From assembly GCA_905250075.1 (NCBI GenBank), contig CAJNOP010000060.1, positions 817,351 through 881,350 on the forward strand: a stretch of 64,000 bases of DNA, written 5' to 3'. The notes beneath the pieces were generated by a model, which did no database searches, was not told the DNA's origin, and saw only the letters and a list, made by a program, of their open reading frames with translations. The position numbers were made by a program, and so were the translations under genes. Below, one piece after another: positions 1 to 12,900 of the stretch; positions within the stretch are counted from its first letter, which is position 1; the number at the start of each line of letters is the position of its first letter. The stretch is from Rotaria sp. Silwood1 (taxonomy: Eukaryota > Rotifera > Eurotatoria > Philodinida > Philodinidae).

Positions 1-3000
1 TTGGTTGTTTTTTCTCTACTTAAAGAGAAGAATAAAACGTTGTTCTTCTTATTCATCTAGTATTATTCGCCAAACGCCAAACAGAAGAATAACATCTGTC
101 TTTGCAATATGAAACATTGAAGAACAAAGCTCAAGAAAAAAACAAAAAAAAAAAGTCTTTCGATTTAATAGATCCAAGTTTATAACATCATAGAAAATAT
201 CCAGATGACATGTATGAAATTGTCAACAAATTAATTGAATCGTATTTATTCATTTTTATTATTAATATTTGCTAATTTCTAAATCATATATAATACATAC
301 ATATAGTACTAATAACAAAGATGTCGCTATTCAACATTATTATTAATTAACTTATTCACCGTTTTTCTTTTCTGTTATAGATATATCAATATAAATAGAT
401 CATTCATCTATTGATTTATGGGTGTATCTTACACGTTTGCTGTTCGAGTTACATACGAGTGTCATTAATGATCACTCTTTATATTGGATTGAATTTGTTC
501 TCAAATTTATCCGATACTCGAGGGAAAGTCCCCGAACCCAGGGATAGCAACTATCCGATCTTTTATATAAGATCTATCATGTTTATATGCTGAACACTAT
601 AGACAATCTTATTTACCAAGATGAGATTTATCTCAGAGTTAATAATTTTGTCTGTGTTTAGTGAACATGATATCGTTGCAAATAAAGTTATGCAAACAGT
701 CTATGGAAACATCGACTTACACGAGGGGTGCTTATGAGTGAGGTACATCCTATTTCTTTTTTTTTGTATTTATTCATCATAAATCTATTATAAAATGACA
801 TAAGAAATAATGTTAATTGTATATGCTTATATCATTAGAAAAAAAAACAATCTGCAATCTTGAATTGAATAACTTGAAAGAAATTAGTGATATTCATCTC
901 TTTAATAAGTCAGTTTCTTTTTGTATAGAATATTCTTTCATGACTTGATGCTCGTTATTGAATTCCACCCTTTCATTTTGAATTAAAATTCCATTTCTGT
1001 CATCATACTTATTCTAAGAGAAAGTTCATATTTATAATGTATTTTATAATTATGTAACGATAATAAATAATATATCAAATAATAAGTTCCTCGATAGTTC
1101 AATGTTTCTTTTTTTCTTCCCACATAACAATATCATCAATATTACCAAGAACAAAAAGATTTTAAAAAACAACATTTTATTAAAAGCTATGAGAATTCTA
1201 CTTATTAATTTCAAATCCTTTGACAAAGTGCAAACAGATATGAAGTAATGTTTTCAGTTTTAACATGATATTACAAGAATTTGATTGAATAGATAGATGA
1301 ATATTAGAATTTTCTTAACAAAAGAATAAATTTTTTTTTTTTTTAATATTTTTATTTGAAAAAAAAAAATACTTAAAAAGAAAAGAATGACTCAATCAAC
1401 TTTATCAATCGGTTTATTATACATAAGTCCAATGAACCAATGATCATATATGATGATCCAATTGAATTAACGGAAAACTAATAGAATACTTTGTTTTATT
1501 TCAAATGAGAATTTGAACAGAAAAATTCTGATTAATGAATCCTTTGAAGTATATAAGGTGATTTTGGTCGGAAATGTTTCTTATTTTTTCATTATTTATT
1601 CAAGTATATCTTGTGTTAATTAGCTGATTATATATTATATATGAATATATACAAAAAAAAAAAAGACACAAAAACAATGATATGATTAAGAACAGTATGA
1701 ATAGTAAAAATTATTCAGAAAAAAATGAATTGACTAATCAAAGGTCTTCGTAACTTATCTATAAAATATAATAAAAATGATAATAGAAAACATGAAAGCA
1801 CTATACGATTTTTGTTGTTTGCTCTACAGCTAATAATAAGAATAATTAAAATAAATAATCCTGTGTCAAGAATGCTAATTAAAGCTCTTCGGTATTCCTT
1901 TAGCTGATGTTCCATCGTATATGTAGAAGAACTTTGCAACTGAGATTTTCTCAAGGGAAAAGCACATTTCCGTTTCAATCCTCTACCTTCATCCACACAC
2001 ACAGTGCTGTATTACCGAGAAAAACCAGAAAAGTGCTGTTCCTTTAAGAAAATCTCAGTTACAAAATTGGTTTTTGCATATACGGTGAAACATCAGCTAA
2101 AGAAATACCAAGCTCTTCTCTTTTTTTTCTAAACATATATTTTTATTTTTGCTTCAAATTAAAAATAAACTTCGAAAAAAAAATAAAAATTTCAATAGAA
2201 AATAATTTTTAAACTAAGTTTTTTTTTGAGTAAAAACAAATTTCATCAATTATTATTTCTAACATTAAATTTTTTCAAATAATATTCTTCTCATATTTGC
2301 ATTATTAAGATAAGTTAAATACAAATCATTATCAGTATCTTATTAATAAGTATAACCAGATAAACATTGAATATCATGCAATGCATTTTTAACAGTCAAC
2401 ATTCAATTATATTTTTATCATTATCTTAATTGAAGATTAAGAAAAGAAATCAGAAAAAAATTACATGCACAATAGGATGTACGAGAAAAAAAATTCAAGC
2501 AGAATAAGCACGCGAAACTACGGATTAATTGCTAAGAACAGTAGCATGTTTTAATTATTGATCTTATTTCTATCTGATAATGAAATAAAATTTCTTATCT
2601 TGAAAAAGAATCTATTAATCTTCTTTATCGAAGATGAATTACTTCTTCGATGATTACTTTATTTATTTAAATTAATCAAATAATCATCTTAAATAGAATG
2701 ATGATAATTATCTTGTTGTTCTTATCGCTGATGAGTTGATAGTTGTCTAACAAATATTATATAGTTTTTTTTTTCAATTGATTTTCTTTAGTAATACTTT
2801 ATTTACTCAACAAATATCCTCGTCTTGTTTAAATAAAACGATAAAGACCTAATTCGACTATAATTAATCCTACAAGAAAAATATCATGTGATTGATAATC
2901 TATCTTCTTCAATAAAATAAGCTATTTATTTTTAGCTAAAGAAAATGACTGGAAAATAAAGCAAAGGGTGGTATCAATCTTACCTAATTCACGTTTCAAT

Positions 3001-3849
3001 AGTCAATTGAATATTGAGAATTTATGAATAGATTCGTTTTTTTTAAAATTAGAAGATTTTTATTATTGAAATTAGTAGCGTACATGGTAACTTGTTCTCA
3101 ATGAATTATTTTTTTCTCTTTATCATATCAGCTTTATAGCAGAAATATTTTCTTAGAATTCTTGTGAAATCAAAAGAAAGATAATCATTAAAACGTCTAT
3201 TATCAGTCAGTTCACGGTTGTTTATTAAAATATTCAATAAAAAAAAAAACAAAAGTTAATTGAGAAATCAATATGAACTAAAAAAAAGACATAATTATAC
3301 AGTAAACAGAAGTTTTTACTATTACGTTCTATAACATTTGCAAAACATGACTTTATTTAGTGACATGTAAATTACTTCGAATATAATTAGAAAATCTATG
3401 TAAAACATTATCCAACGTTCCTATTTTATATTAAAGTCTGTACAAATGAATTCGTGCATCATTTTGTTTCAGTTGTAGTCTTAAAAAAAAAAAATAATTC
3501 TCAGTCCAAAAAAAAACACTACATATAGAACATTAAAAATCATTTTTTTTTATCAGCTCTTCTATATTAAACAAATATGAAAATGTTATATATTTAAGTT
3601 TTATAATTATTTATTTATTTTTTTCTAATTTAAACATTGAACAAATAAAAGAATTTCATTGATTTACTCTTCATAGAAATATAGTATTTTTTATTTTATC
3701 ATACACAAAAGAAAATCATAATAGATTAAGAGAGTAAAGTACAGTAAAGTTTCTATACACTGTTTAACATAAATGTCTCATATTACTGAAAGTCATTTGT
3801 ATGTTGGCGAAAACCATTCAACTAATTATTATTAATTACATATTAATCA
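1..3849. other. AT-rich gene-free stretch
   Basis: No coding exon with conserved protein features could be recognised here on either strand. The open frames are short and of low complexity. The only structure I see is the inverted repeat at 1884-2117, listed separately. A short GC-richer patch near 520-560 has no tRNA-like fold that I can complete. Confidence 0.6.
1884..2117. repeat. Small imperfect inverted repeat (foldback)
   Basis: Left arm about 1884-1971 and right arm about 2030-2117 are reverse complements with scattered mismatches; both contain the core TTTAGCTGATGTT and an 'ACTGAGATTTTCT' block. The spacer is about 60 bp and contains a CACACACA run. It looks like a decayed non-autonomous DNA element. 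No clear target-site duplication was found. Confidence 0.55.
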
Positions 3850-4445
3850 TTAACGACTACTTGAAATACATACTTCAATCTGAAAAAGAAAAGCAGAATA
3901 AACGATGACAAAAAAAAAAAATAATTATTAAATATAATTACACAACGAAGTCCTTTTTCCATTGGATCAATCATAAATATTCCTTTTGGATTGAGAGTAC
4001 GATCATTTTCTTCTGATATATATTTTGCAGCACGTTTAACACACTAAAATATTATATTCTTTTTTTTTTTAATTTTAAAAAAATAAAAAATTTAAAATTA
4101 AACCTTTTCATAATGTGTTGACATACAAAGTAATAATAAATAGCCTGTTAAACAACCACAACAATTTTCCATAAATGTTTTACATGATAATGCTTCAGCT
4201 TCGGTATAAATAGAATTTATACGACGTATAATATCAACAAATTTCGAACGATCAATCTAAAATCAATTGAATAAAAACAAAAAATACCAAAACAATGCAC
4301 TAAATTATGATAAAAAAATATTTACTTTTCCTTCAAGTTCAGGAGGAAAACGTTCTTGAAATTTAACAGCTGTACCTTCTGAATAATCTCGTTGAATAAA
4401 TAATTTTATTGAATGTTCACTTGTTAGACGTGTTGTATCTTCCAT
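3850..4445 (-). CDS. GOLGA7: Golgin subfamily A member 7 / ERF4-type palmitoyltransferase subunit
   Basis: Four exons join to 134 aa (3850-3879, 3942-4043, 4104-4256, 4326-4445), close to the 137 aa of vertebrate GOLGA7. GOLGA7 is the accessory subunit of ZDHHC9-type palmitoyltransferases that modify Ras and other proteins at the Golgi. The sequence shows the family's signature blocks in order: FIQRDYSEGT near residues 16-25, FPPELEGKIDR, the Cys-rich core CCGCLTGYL, CMSTHYEK, and DPMEKGLRCIEV close to the C terminus. The conserved Cys residues expected to be palmitoylated are present. All introns are 62-70 nt with GT...AG ends and the phases fit. The ATG was chosen because it is the only in-frame start before the conserved region. 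The assignment is strong across the whole length. Confidence 0.93.
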
Positions 4446-5936
4446 TTTACAAAAAAAAAATGATATTAAATATGAATGAATATATATAAAAACATGAATG
4501 TTTATTTAGTTTAATTATTGGTCAAGAAAATCTATGAACAAAATAATACTAGATGACGCTACTAAACAGTATATATAAAATTGAACCAAGTTTGAACGTT
4601 TTCCATATAAAAGTTTATTTGATTTTGTAAAAAATTAATTTTTAGAATGTAATATCAACACAAATAATCAAATAAATCGTTTTAAATATGACAGAGAATA
4701 GACAGAACAAGAATAATCAATGAATATAGCTGTTATCAGTTGATGAGACAACTTGATACGACATGTAAATTTTACTCTTGCTATTAAAGGACAGAGACTT
4801 CAATAGACTGTAATGGATAGCAAATACATAAGGCAAAAGAGGGCGGGATGTGGGTGTGGTTCAGAGTCATTAAATGAGCGAAAAATACTTTCGGAGAAGT
4901 TGGAATTCGGCGAAAATCGTCGTCGGCGAGAATGGACTAATTCGTGTTCCATGAATGGGGCTATTTTTTTAATAGAAAAACATAGGCTAAGCCGAATTAA
5001 AGATCGGTAACTCATCGGGTGATGTTCTTTAGTCTAGCCAAACTCATTAAGATCTCTAATAGAGAAAAATACTAGTTTCTGACTTCATAAGAAATGATTC
5101 CGAATAACGAGCTGTAAGAATAATGCTTTCACTTAAAAATGTTTTTTTAAGCACATACTCACAGATCATAAATTTATGAAGGAGAAGTGAGATGATTTTC
5201 CCTTTCTGAATCTTCTCTTGCTTCTCATTTGTTTTCTTGAAAATTTGTGCCTACTAATATATAATGAGTTTTTTTTAGTAATTCTTATAGAACAAATATA
5301 GGAAAAGTTTTCTTCGTAGTTTACAGATAGTATCATAAATTTGCTCTTAAAATAGAAATTTCTTTAGAATATTTAGGGTTAATCAACAGATTTACTTTGA
5401 TAATATTGAAATATATGTTTTTATGATTATTCTAATATTTGTAATTATCTGTGTGGGAAACGGAAATATAAATAGTTGATTAATGAAACAAAGATAATAC
5501 TATCAGCCAATTAGTAAGGCACATTTAAGACGTGGATGAAGGTGTGGTTGAGTTTATTCTCATCTATCTACACCCACACGCCCGAAAAAAAGATAGATAT
5601 GAAAAATATACAGGATTCAAACTAATTTTCTTTTCGTATTTATCATCAAGTAAATAATAATTCTTATTGTGTCGACGTTTGAATAAAACGACTTTTTTTT
5701 CTTTTCGATCAAAGTCGAGTTCACCAATTAGCTTTGTTTAATAAACTCCTGTTAATGAAATGTTTTCAACTATTTTGATATTCAAGACTTGATCTTTGCA
5801 TTTAGATTTTCATATGTCATGTCATTAATATGAGTAATACTATTTATTTTATTTGACTTTTGTATTCTAAACTATAATTTATTAAATGTATTATAAAATT
5901 TCAATAAACAAATTTTGATTTGTGTTTTTCTTTTTT
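4446..5936. other. Intergenic region with a GC-richer island
   Basis: No gene is supported between GOLGA7 and RABEPK. At 4800-5015 there is a GC-richer island open on both strands, containing TGTGGGTGTGG at 4849-4859; neither translation resembles a known protein. Near 5521-5580 a G/T-rich string (GGTGTGG) is followed by its C/A-rich complement (CACCCACAC). Confidence 0.5.
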
Positions 5937-7036
5937 TTATTGATCATTATCAAATGTTAATCTTAACAAAAAACAATCATCAAAAACTTCACCTTGTGTA
6001 TCTGTTCCTCCATGAATAAACATATAAGGTATAACTTTTTTTGAATCTTGTTCATTATCTATATATTCTACAAGACAATATGCAAAATCAAGTCTAGGTC
6101 TTGGTAAAGATCGACAAAGAATTTCTGTCCATTGTTCATTATTTGCTGACCATGACCATGTATCATTTAATGCTTGACCACTACGTGATAAACCACCAAA
6201 TATAAATAATGTTGATGTATTTTCAATAGAAACTCCACCATGTGCTGCTCGAGCCATTGGACGAGATGATGATGTATGTTCTTTCCATCTTGGTGGATTT
6301 TCATTAATATCAATTGAATAAAGTGATGAAAAAAATGTTCGTCCATCCATACCACCATGTAGATAAAGACGAGAATTACCAAGTGATAATAAACAATGAC
6401 CATGTCGTTGTTCAGGTGGAGTACCATGAGCTGGTACACATGACCATGTATGAGAAACTAAAAAATTATTTAGGTTTTCGTTTTTGTTTTAAATAGTTTA
6501 ATTGTATTAATAAAAAAAAAATTACCTAAATCAAATCGATATAATTCAGCATCATCAACTGCTTTAGCACCTTGAAAACCACCACTAAATATATATAAAC
6601 CATTTTGTATACAACAACTTGAATGATGAGTTCGAGGTGATACTAATTTATTATCTTTTGGTGTGCAATTTTCGATTGTTTTTGTTGAAATATTAAATAT
6701 ATGAACATCATTAAAATTATTTTCTGTATTAGCACCACCAAATATTATAATTTGATCATTATTTTCTGATGATAAAACAGCTGAATGTTCATAACGTCGA
6801 AGTGCTGAATCTTCACCAATTAATTTTGTCCATATAAATGATTCAGATGTTTTTGATGGTAATGAAAGTGAATGAATATCTGCAAAACATTCTGATGGAT
6901 TTGCACCACTAATTATATAAATATTTGATGATGAACGAACAAATGTACTTGAATGACCAACACGAAGTTGAGGTGAACGAGAATTACTATGAATTTCAAA
7001 CCATTCAAATGGGATAAGAGATGTTAATGATGACAT
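5937..7036 (-). CDS. RABEPK: Rab9 effector protein with Kelch motifs (p40)
   Basis: Two exons (5937-6457, 6526-7036) split by a 68-nt intron encode 343 aa; the human protein has 372. Rab9 effector p40 is a Kelch beta-propeller needed for mannose-6-phosphate receptor recycling from late endosomes to the trans-Golgi. Kelch blades are visible as repeated glycine pairs: ISGANP near residue 41, IIFGGANTENNFNDVHIF, YIFSGGFQGAKAVDDAEL, LYLHGGMDGRTFF, FIFGGLSRSGQALNDTW, and a last blade HGGTDTQGEVFDDC that matches the human C-terminal blade GGMNTEGEIYDDC. The block ARVGHS of the human protein is LRVGHS here. No signal peptide or membrane segment is seen, in line with a cytosolic protein. The start is the first in-frame ATG. 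Confidence 0.9.
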
Positions 7037-7439
7037 TGTTTAGAATGAGAGATAATTCAAAACTCAATTCATCAGATTTTTTTTCTCTTGTTGCTAAGAC
7101 GTTTTTGTATGGTTCTTCTCATTGAACGAATGAATCGTCAATGAAATAGTTATAACGAGAATCTAGTGACATCTCACATATAGTTTTTCATTTTTGGATT
7201 AAATATTTTTTAGAAAATTTTTTGATACTAAGACCGATGATAATGACTATTTTCTGTTGATTTCTAAGACATCACCAGAGTTTCTGAAGTACTTTATCTA
7301 CATTAGTTATGCTGAATTACGGCTCTATAATTCTTCGAGGTGCAAACAAAATTCTGTCATTCTTATCAATGAGTGTCACAGTTCTTGATTTTTTTTCAGA
7401 AACAAGAAGATGAACAGTTGTTGACAACACACAGTGAGT

Positions 7440-7721
7440 CAATCAATCAGAGATGGGCAAGTCAGGGGTTTTTAAGATTCAAGTCAAGTCAAGTCAAGTC
7501 ACAGCGCTTTCCAAGTCAAGTCAAAAAATGACTATATATTCTCATCTGGCTGCCGCTTATCTGAAGTATATGAAAGAATTTCTTTTTCTTTCTTTCTGCT
7601 CTCATAGGTACTTTTAGTGTAGACAGTAATTAGACGCATAAATTGCAAAAATATGTCCATTTTTTTACTTGACTTGTTTCAAGTCAAAAAGTGACTTGAC
7701 TTGCCCATCTCTGCAGTCAAT
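7440..7721. mobile_element. hAT-type MITE, 266 bp, with 8-bp target duplication
   Basis: The element spans 7448-7713. Its ends are perfect 16-bp inverted repeats, CAGAGATGGGCAAGTC and GACTTGCCCATCTCTG. It is flanked by CAATCAAT (7440-7447) and CAGTCAAT (7714-7721), an 8-bp duplication with one mismatch. The length of the duplication and the CAGAGNTGGGCA ends are typical of the hAT superfamily. The interior contains tandem AAGTC units on the left and AAGTCA-like units on the right, and has no coding capacity, so it would need a transposase supplied in trans. Confidence 0.85.
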
Positions 7722-8367
7722 GATTAAAAAATAAAATCATGGCATACTTATTATTTTCATAAAAGGTATTTTTTTCTATCATAATAAAAAATATTTACAT
7801 ATAGATCAATTATTCTAAGCATTAGTTACTTGAAAAACTTTTTTGATCGTTCTGCTTCTATTGAAATTATTTGTCTGCATTTTGAATGCGTGAAGGTGTA
7901 TCATCATTCTGACATCATCTCAAAATACATTTAAAGACTTCATTTGTTTTCACTAACAGAAACAAGAGAAACATATACTAATATATTGGACAACTTCTTT
8001 ATACATATAAATATTTTAATTTGTATTTTATTTGAGAGTGTGAGAGTGAAAGCATGGATGTATCGAATCGTTATTACGCCTTCACGCTCATTTCCACCTA
8101 AAGTTCTATTTCTGCTGAACATCTCATATCCATGTATTTGAGTATAATTAGTAATTGGAACTGATGATTCTTTTTTTTTTGTAAGTTCTGCTACTTATTT
8201 ATCATGATATTTCTATGAATAATAATACCTTGACGCGAAAAATTTACTTGCTGCACATTCATTGCAATTAATTTGGTACAAGCAACTAAAATTTTTCAAT
8301 GATTAGCATTCTATGAAATTGATACATCCTACTAAATTGTTGAACCGACGTATGTCATAACTAAGTC

Positions 8368-9000
8368 GACTGACGAGGGAACATTTTCAGGTGCTAAAAA
8401 GCTTTTCAACCGGGGATGTGATAACTAGATAGGGCATAGCTAGCAGTGATACACCCTAAGTTAGTTCGCGCCCAAGTTGAGATTTGGCTGAGATATCGAC
8501 TTTTTACTAGAATTTGCCTATGGGACCCCATCTTTCCCATGAAATCAAAGTTTTGAATTTTGAGGTGAGACTTTGCCCATATCAAGGCCTCGGCTAGGGT
8601 AGTTCATCCACAAAGTTTCAGAATTTTTGGGCTAAGCATTCCCGAGATTTGAGTCTGTTAGTATAAACACAGTTTTTTACGGTTATTGCTGTATGCATGG
8701 ATATTTTGAAAACATTATATCTCGGGAATGCTTAGCTTGAAAATTCTGAAACTTTGTGGATGAACTACCCTAGCCGAGGCCTTGATATGGGCAAAGTCTC
8801 CCCTCAAAATTCAAAACTTTGATTTCATGGGAAAGATGGGGTCCCATAGGCAAATTCTAGTAAAAAGTCGATATCTCAGCCAAATCTCAACTTGGGCGCG
8901 AACTAACTTAGGGTGTATCACTGCTAGCTATGCCCTATCTAGTTATCACATCCCCAGTTAAAAAGCTTTTTAGCACCTGAAAATGTTCCCTCGTGAGTCC
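8368..9000. mobile_element. Near-perfect foldback element, about 0.63 kb
   Basis: Two arms of about 280 bp (8368-8650 and 8718-9000) are almost exact reverse complements around a spacer of about 67 bp. The outer ends read GACTGACGAGGG and, on the other strand, GACTCACGAGGG. The arms contain no open frame of interest. The structure fits a non-autonomous foldback or MITE. A target-site duplication could not be fixed. The arms are GC-richer than their surroundings, which suggests arrival from elsewhere. A transcript across it would form a long double-stranded hairpin. Confidence 0.85.
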
Positions 9001-9985
9001 TACATAAATCTAGCATCATTCGTCGTCATCATTGATATTTTAAATCTAAAGTCCAACGCCAGAGAATATATTCAAATCGATCTGTCTGTTCTCGATCGGT
9101 AGTATTGAATAAGAAGTAAATTCAACAAGTTATTTTTCTCATTAGAGTTCTATCATTAGTTAGTCATAAAAGACATAAGCGTACCAAGCGGAAAGCAATA
9201 AAAAGAGCAAATAAGCGGGTTGAAAAACACAATATTTCTTTCACTACTATATGAATCGTGTTAGCTATCGTTCGTCATCATTCATGGACGTGATTCGTAA
9301 GATATTGATGCAGAAAAATGTCGAAAATAATTCACTTTATGTTTTATTCATTACTAACATGATTAAAAAGCTTCAATTTCTAATATGTGTATATTAACAG
9401 TGAAAAAAAAACGAGACAGAAGTGAAATGGTATTGGCTCGTTTTGTTTTCGAACCGATCCGATTCTATCTTTTGTAGACTTGAGCGTATCCAGGCCTTAT
9501 GGTTCCATCGTCTATAATAACGAATTAATTTTTGTTTCTGACATAACATTGACGATAGCATTTGATAGATTGAAAAATAACAAAAGAATTCTTTATAAGG
9601 TAATGGATAGCTTTCAAGTTTATTCAAATTGAAAGTTAAGTATAACAAGGATGAAACAAAAACAGATGAGCAAACATAACAATAGAAAAAAAGAGACCAG
9701 AATAAGAAAAACAAAAGATAATCATTATTATCTTTTCACTTTCTTCTAAATTCTCAAGAGCTTTCATCCATAATACAAAAGAAAGAGAAATACATAACAA
9801 CAATAATAATAATAATAACAGCGAGAATAATATCACTTTATCCGAAAAACAAAAGTAACTAACAAAACAAAAAATGTTTTGAATAGTTATAACAAACAAG
9901 AGCAAAAAGAAAAAGATACCTAGAAATGCACTAAGAATGTGCAATACAAAAAAAAAAAAGAACAACAACAAAGCACAATAAATTT
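9001..9985. other. Intergenic, no gene recognised
   Basis: The minus-strand open frames at 9394-9971 are low-complexity Phe/Leu/Ser-rich translations of AT-rich DNA and match nothing I know. This stretch probably holds the 3' flank of the G3BP gene. Confidence 0.5.
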
Positions 9986-12900
9986 TTAATGTGTTCCTAT
10001 TTTTCCACCACGTCGTGCTCCACGACTAGGAATTCCTCCATCATAAAATGGTGTCGATGATGAATGTTCATAAAATGATGCTGGATGACCAGTTGATTGA
10101 TAATTTGTTGGAGAAGCAGCTGTCGGATATGTTGGACGAAATGTATGTGGAAATGGACGACGTTTTTTTGCTTCAACATTAATCTGATGTTTTTTTAAAA
10201 GATTCTCATGATCAGCTACAATTGCTTTAGCCATTTCAATGGATTGACATACAACAAATGCAAAATTTGCTGCACCAATTTGAGATCCTGTATTACCAAT
10301 ACGAATAAGAAGAAGACGACCATATGGACGAAATAATTCATGAATCTAAATTTATATAGTAAATATTTAAATAGGTTTCTTTTTTTTTTTACTTCTTCTT
10401 CTGTAACTTGAGCTGAAAGATTTCCAATAAATATTTCTTGATCATCTGTATAACCAGTATGTAAATAACCTTCTTCATTTGTTCTATAATACCATGAATC
10501 ATCATAATAATCATTCATATCTTGAGGATAGCCACGCATTGTTCGTGTACTTCGATTACCCAATTTTGATGATTTTTGTTTACCTGATTTGGATGTTTTT
10601 GTTCCAGTTGCAGCTGATTTTGATTGATTCTCATTTGTTGTTTGTGTTGTTACTTGTTTTTCTTTTTTTCCAATAGCATCTCGATAAGATTTTGGTTTTG
10701 ATGATTGTTCTTTTGCTTGAGTTTTGTCTTGTTCATTAACAGGTGTAGCTGGAGGTGTAACATTAGCTATTGAACTTGTATTTGTTTTAGATTTATCATT
10801 TTTTTTAGGTATGATATTATCTGAAGATTTAGTATTTGTTGAAGATGATGGTATTATTGATGTTTCTACCGTTGAAGTTGATGTTTGTTTTGCTGAAACA
10901 GTTCCAAATGATGCCACTGAAATGAGTTATATTAAAAACGTGTATATTTATGAATAGTTTTGTTTGTTAGATGAATTTCATTAATTTATGTAATCGAAAT
11001 ACTAAAAGAAACTCATGGAAAATTACTGATAAAATTAGAATATTTTTCTAAACAAAACTAAGAGTATAATAGTAATCATTTGTCGATAGAATATAATCCT
11101 AATTGGAAGTATCTATGCACAATATGTCTGGTTCATTGTCAATCATTTATGAGTTATTGGGTAGAGTAAAAAATTATAAGCTAGAATCAGAATTGTTATG
11201 TTGCTGTTAATTATAAATCTACAAATTTTTTTTTTCTGACTTAAATTTAGTGCATTGAGATTAAAGATTTCGTAGAAGTTTTCATGTAGTTCAAATGTAT
11301 ACTTTAATCAAAACTGCTTATTCTTTTTATGTGTTACAAGATACAACCGTAATCGATTACATTCTAAATACTGCGACTCGAAAAAATCGTGTTTTTTTGA
11401 ATAAGGTTCATAGTGTTAAATTGTTTTGAACTCTAATTTATTACAATTCGTACCATGATAGATAATAGAATTCTTTACGACGTGACAAAGCTAACACTAT
11501 TTCCAAATTTTCATCTGGAAAAGTGATGAATACTAAAAAGAAATAATATTGCTTGTCAGGGAACATCTTCAAATATTTTCTTTTGACTTCATTGGATTTT
11601 TTCCAATAGGTATTACATAATGTTCTAGTGAAGATGCAAAAAGGATTTGAATACATATTGAGACTTGGTGAAGCTAACCAAGTTTTAATTTTTCTATTTA
11701 TCAAATGCTCCGTAAGACTCCAAGATTTTGAACGAGGCGTGTTTATTAATTTTGTTTTGAAGCTATCTCAACTTGAAGAATTTCAAACTTTTAAGGCTTC
11801 GTACGTATGGATTATGAGTTTTTTAAAAATAGACGCTTTTTGGTTCGTAATCAATATTGCAGAAAATGTTTCAAAAGTTTGTGTCTCAACGATAGAAAGT
11901 CTTCAAACTCTGAAATTTTTCATCAAAGCTACTGGATGTGAGATCTTCTAATTGAGGTAGTTTCAAGATAACACTCAAAAACAAGGTTTTTCTGAAAATG
12001 TCAAGTCCTATAGGAATCTCTGGTTAATAGATATATTAAAAATTTATTAGCTCGGACAAGTATTAATAGGACATCAGATCTTTTGAATGCTTTCACTAGA
12101 ATACTATGTAGAACATATTGAAAAATCGTTGACATCAAAAGAGAACATCTAAGACAGCTAGCTTGTTCGTACAAACAATATTTTTTATTTCTTGAAATAT
12201 TTGCTCACGGCGAACTAACCATAAGTCAGATAAAAATGGCAAGCATACATTTAGACGGAGCCTAAGATTCTGGTTCTAATTGACGACATTTGATATCGTC
12301 CAATGAAATATAATTATTGAAAAAGATGAGCAAATATATTTACTAACACTTTATTTTAGTGTTTTGTACAAACGTCGATTATTACCACGATCAAAAATTG
12401 GTTTTAACTCAACTAATTTTAAGCCAAAAAATATTGTCAATATATAGTTAGAGAGATTATAAAATTTTGATTTTATCCAATTACTTATCATTCTTCACAA
12501 TGACTTATATGTAAATGAAAACTGTCCAGACATATTGTGCAAAAACGTTTACAACAGAAATTCATATGAAGTCATTCTACATGCGCATATGAAGTCATTC
12601 TACAGGCGCATATGAAGAGAAAAATTAAAAAATTTGAATTTTGAAGTATCCAATACTCAAAAAACCTTTTTGAGTTTCATGAATCGAACATAATTTTCGA
12701 AGTATTTTTCTTTCATAAAATTTTAACGATTTGTAAAGTTTGAATCTCGGATACAAACATCTATTAACCTATATTAGAATAGAAAAGTTCAGAGTTATTC
12801 ATGGAACTATCCATAAAATTCTACAAGATTGGTTTCATAACATTCAACTATTTAACTTTAAAGTCAATAAAATCTGATCGAATCGATTGTTTCTTATCAA

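Noticed and set aside
500..570. Possible tRNA or small RNA around the GC-richer patch near 520-560
   Set aside because: I could not build an acceptor stem and T-loop (no GGTTCGANNCC-type loop in place).
4800..5015. Overlapping open frames on both strands (65 and 71 codons) in a GC-richer island
   Set aside because: Neither translation shows a domain, signal peptide or recognisable motif, and no splice signals extend them.
7940..8141. Overlapping frames of 60-65 codons on both strands
   Set aside because: Mutual shadows in AT-rich DNA with no conserved features.
11441..11951. Frames inside the G3BP intron as possible transposase
   Set aside because: No catalytic DDE/D pattern or DNA-binding motif could be seen in either strand's translation.
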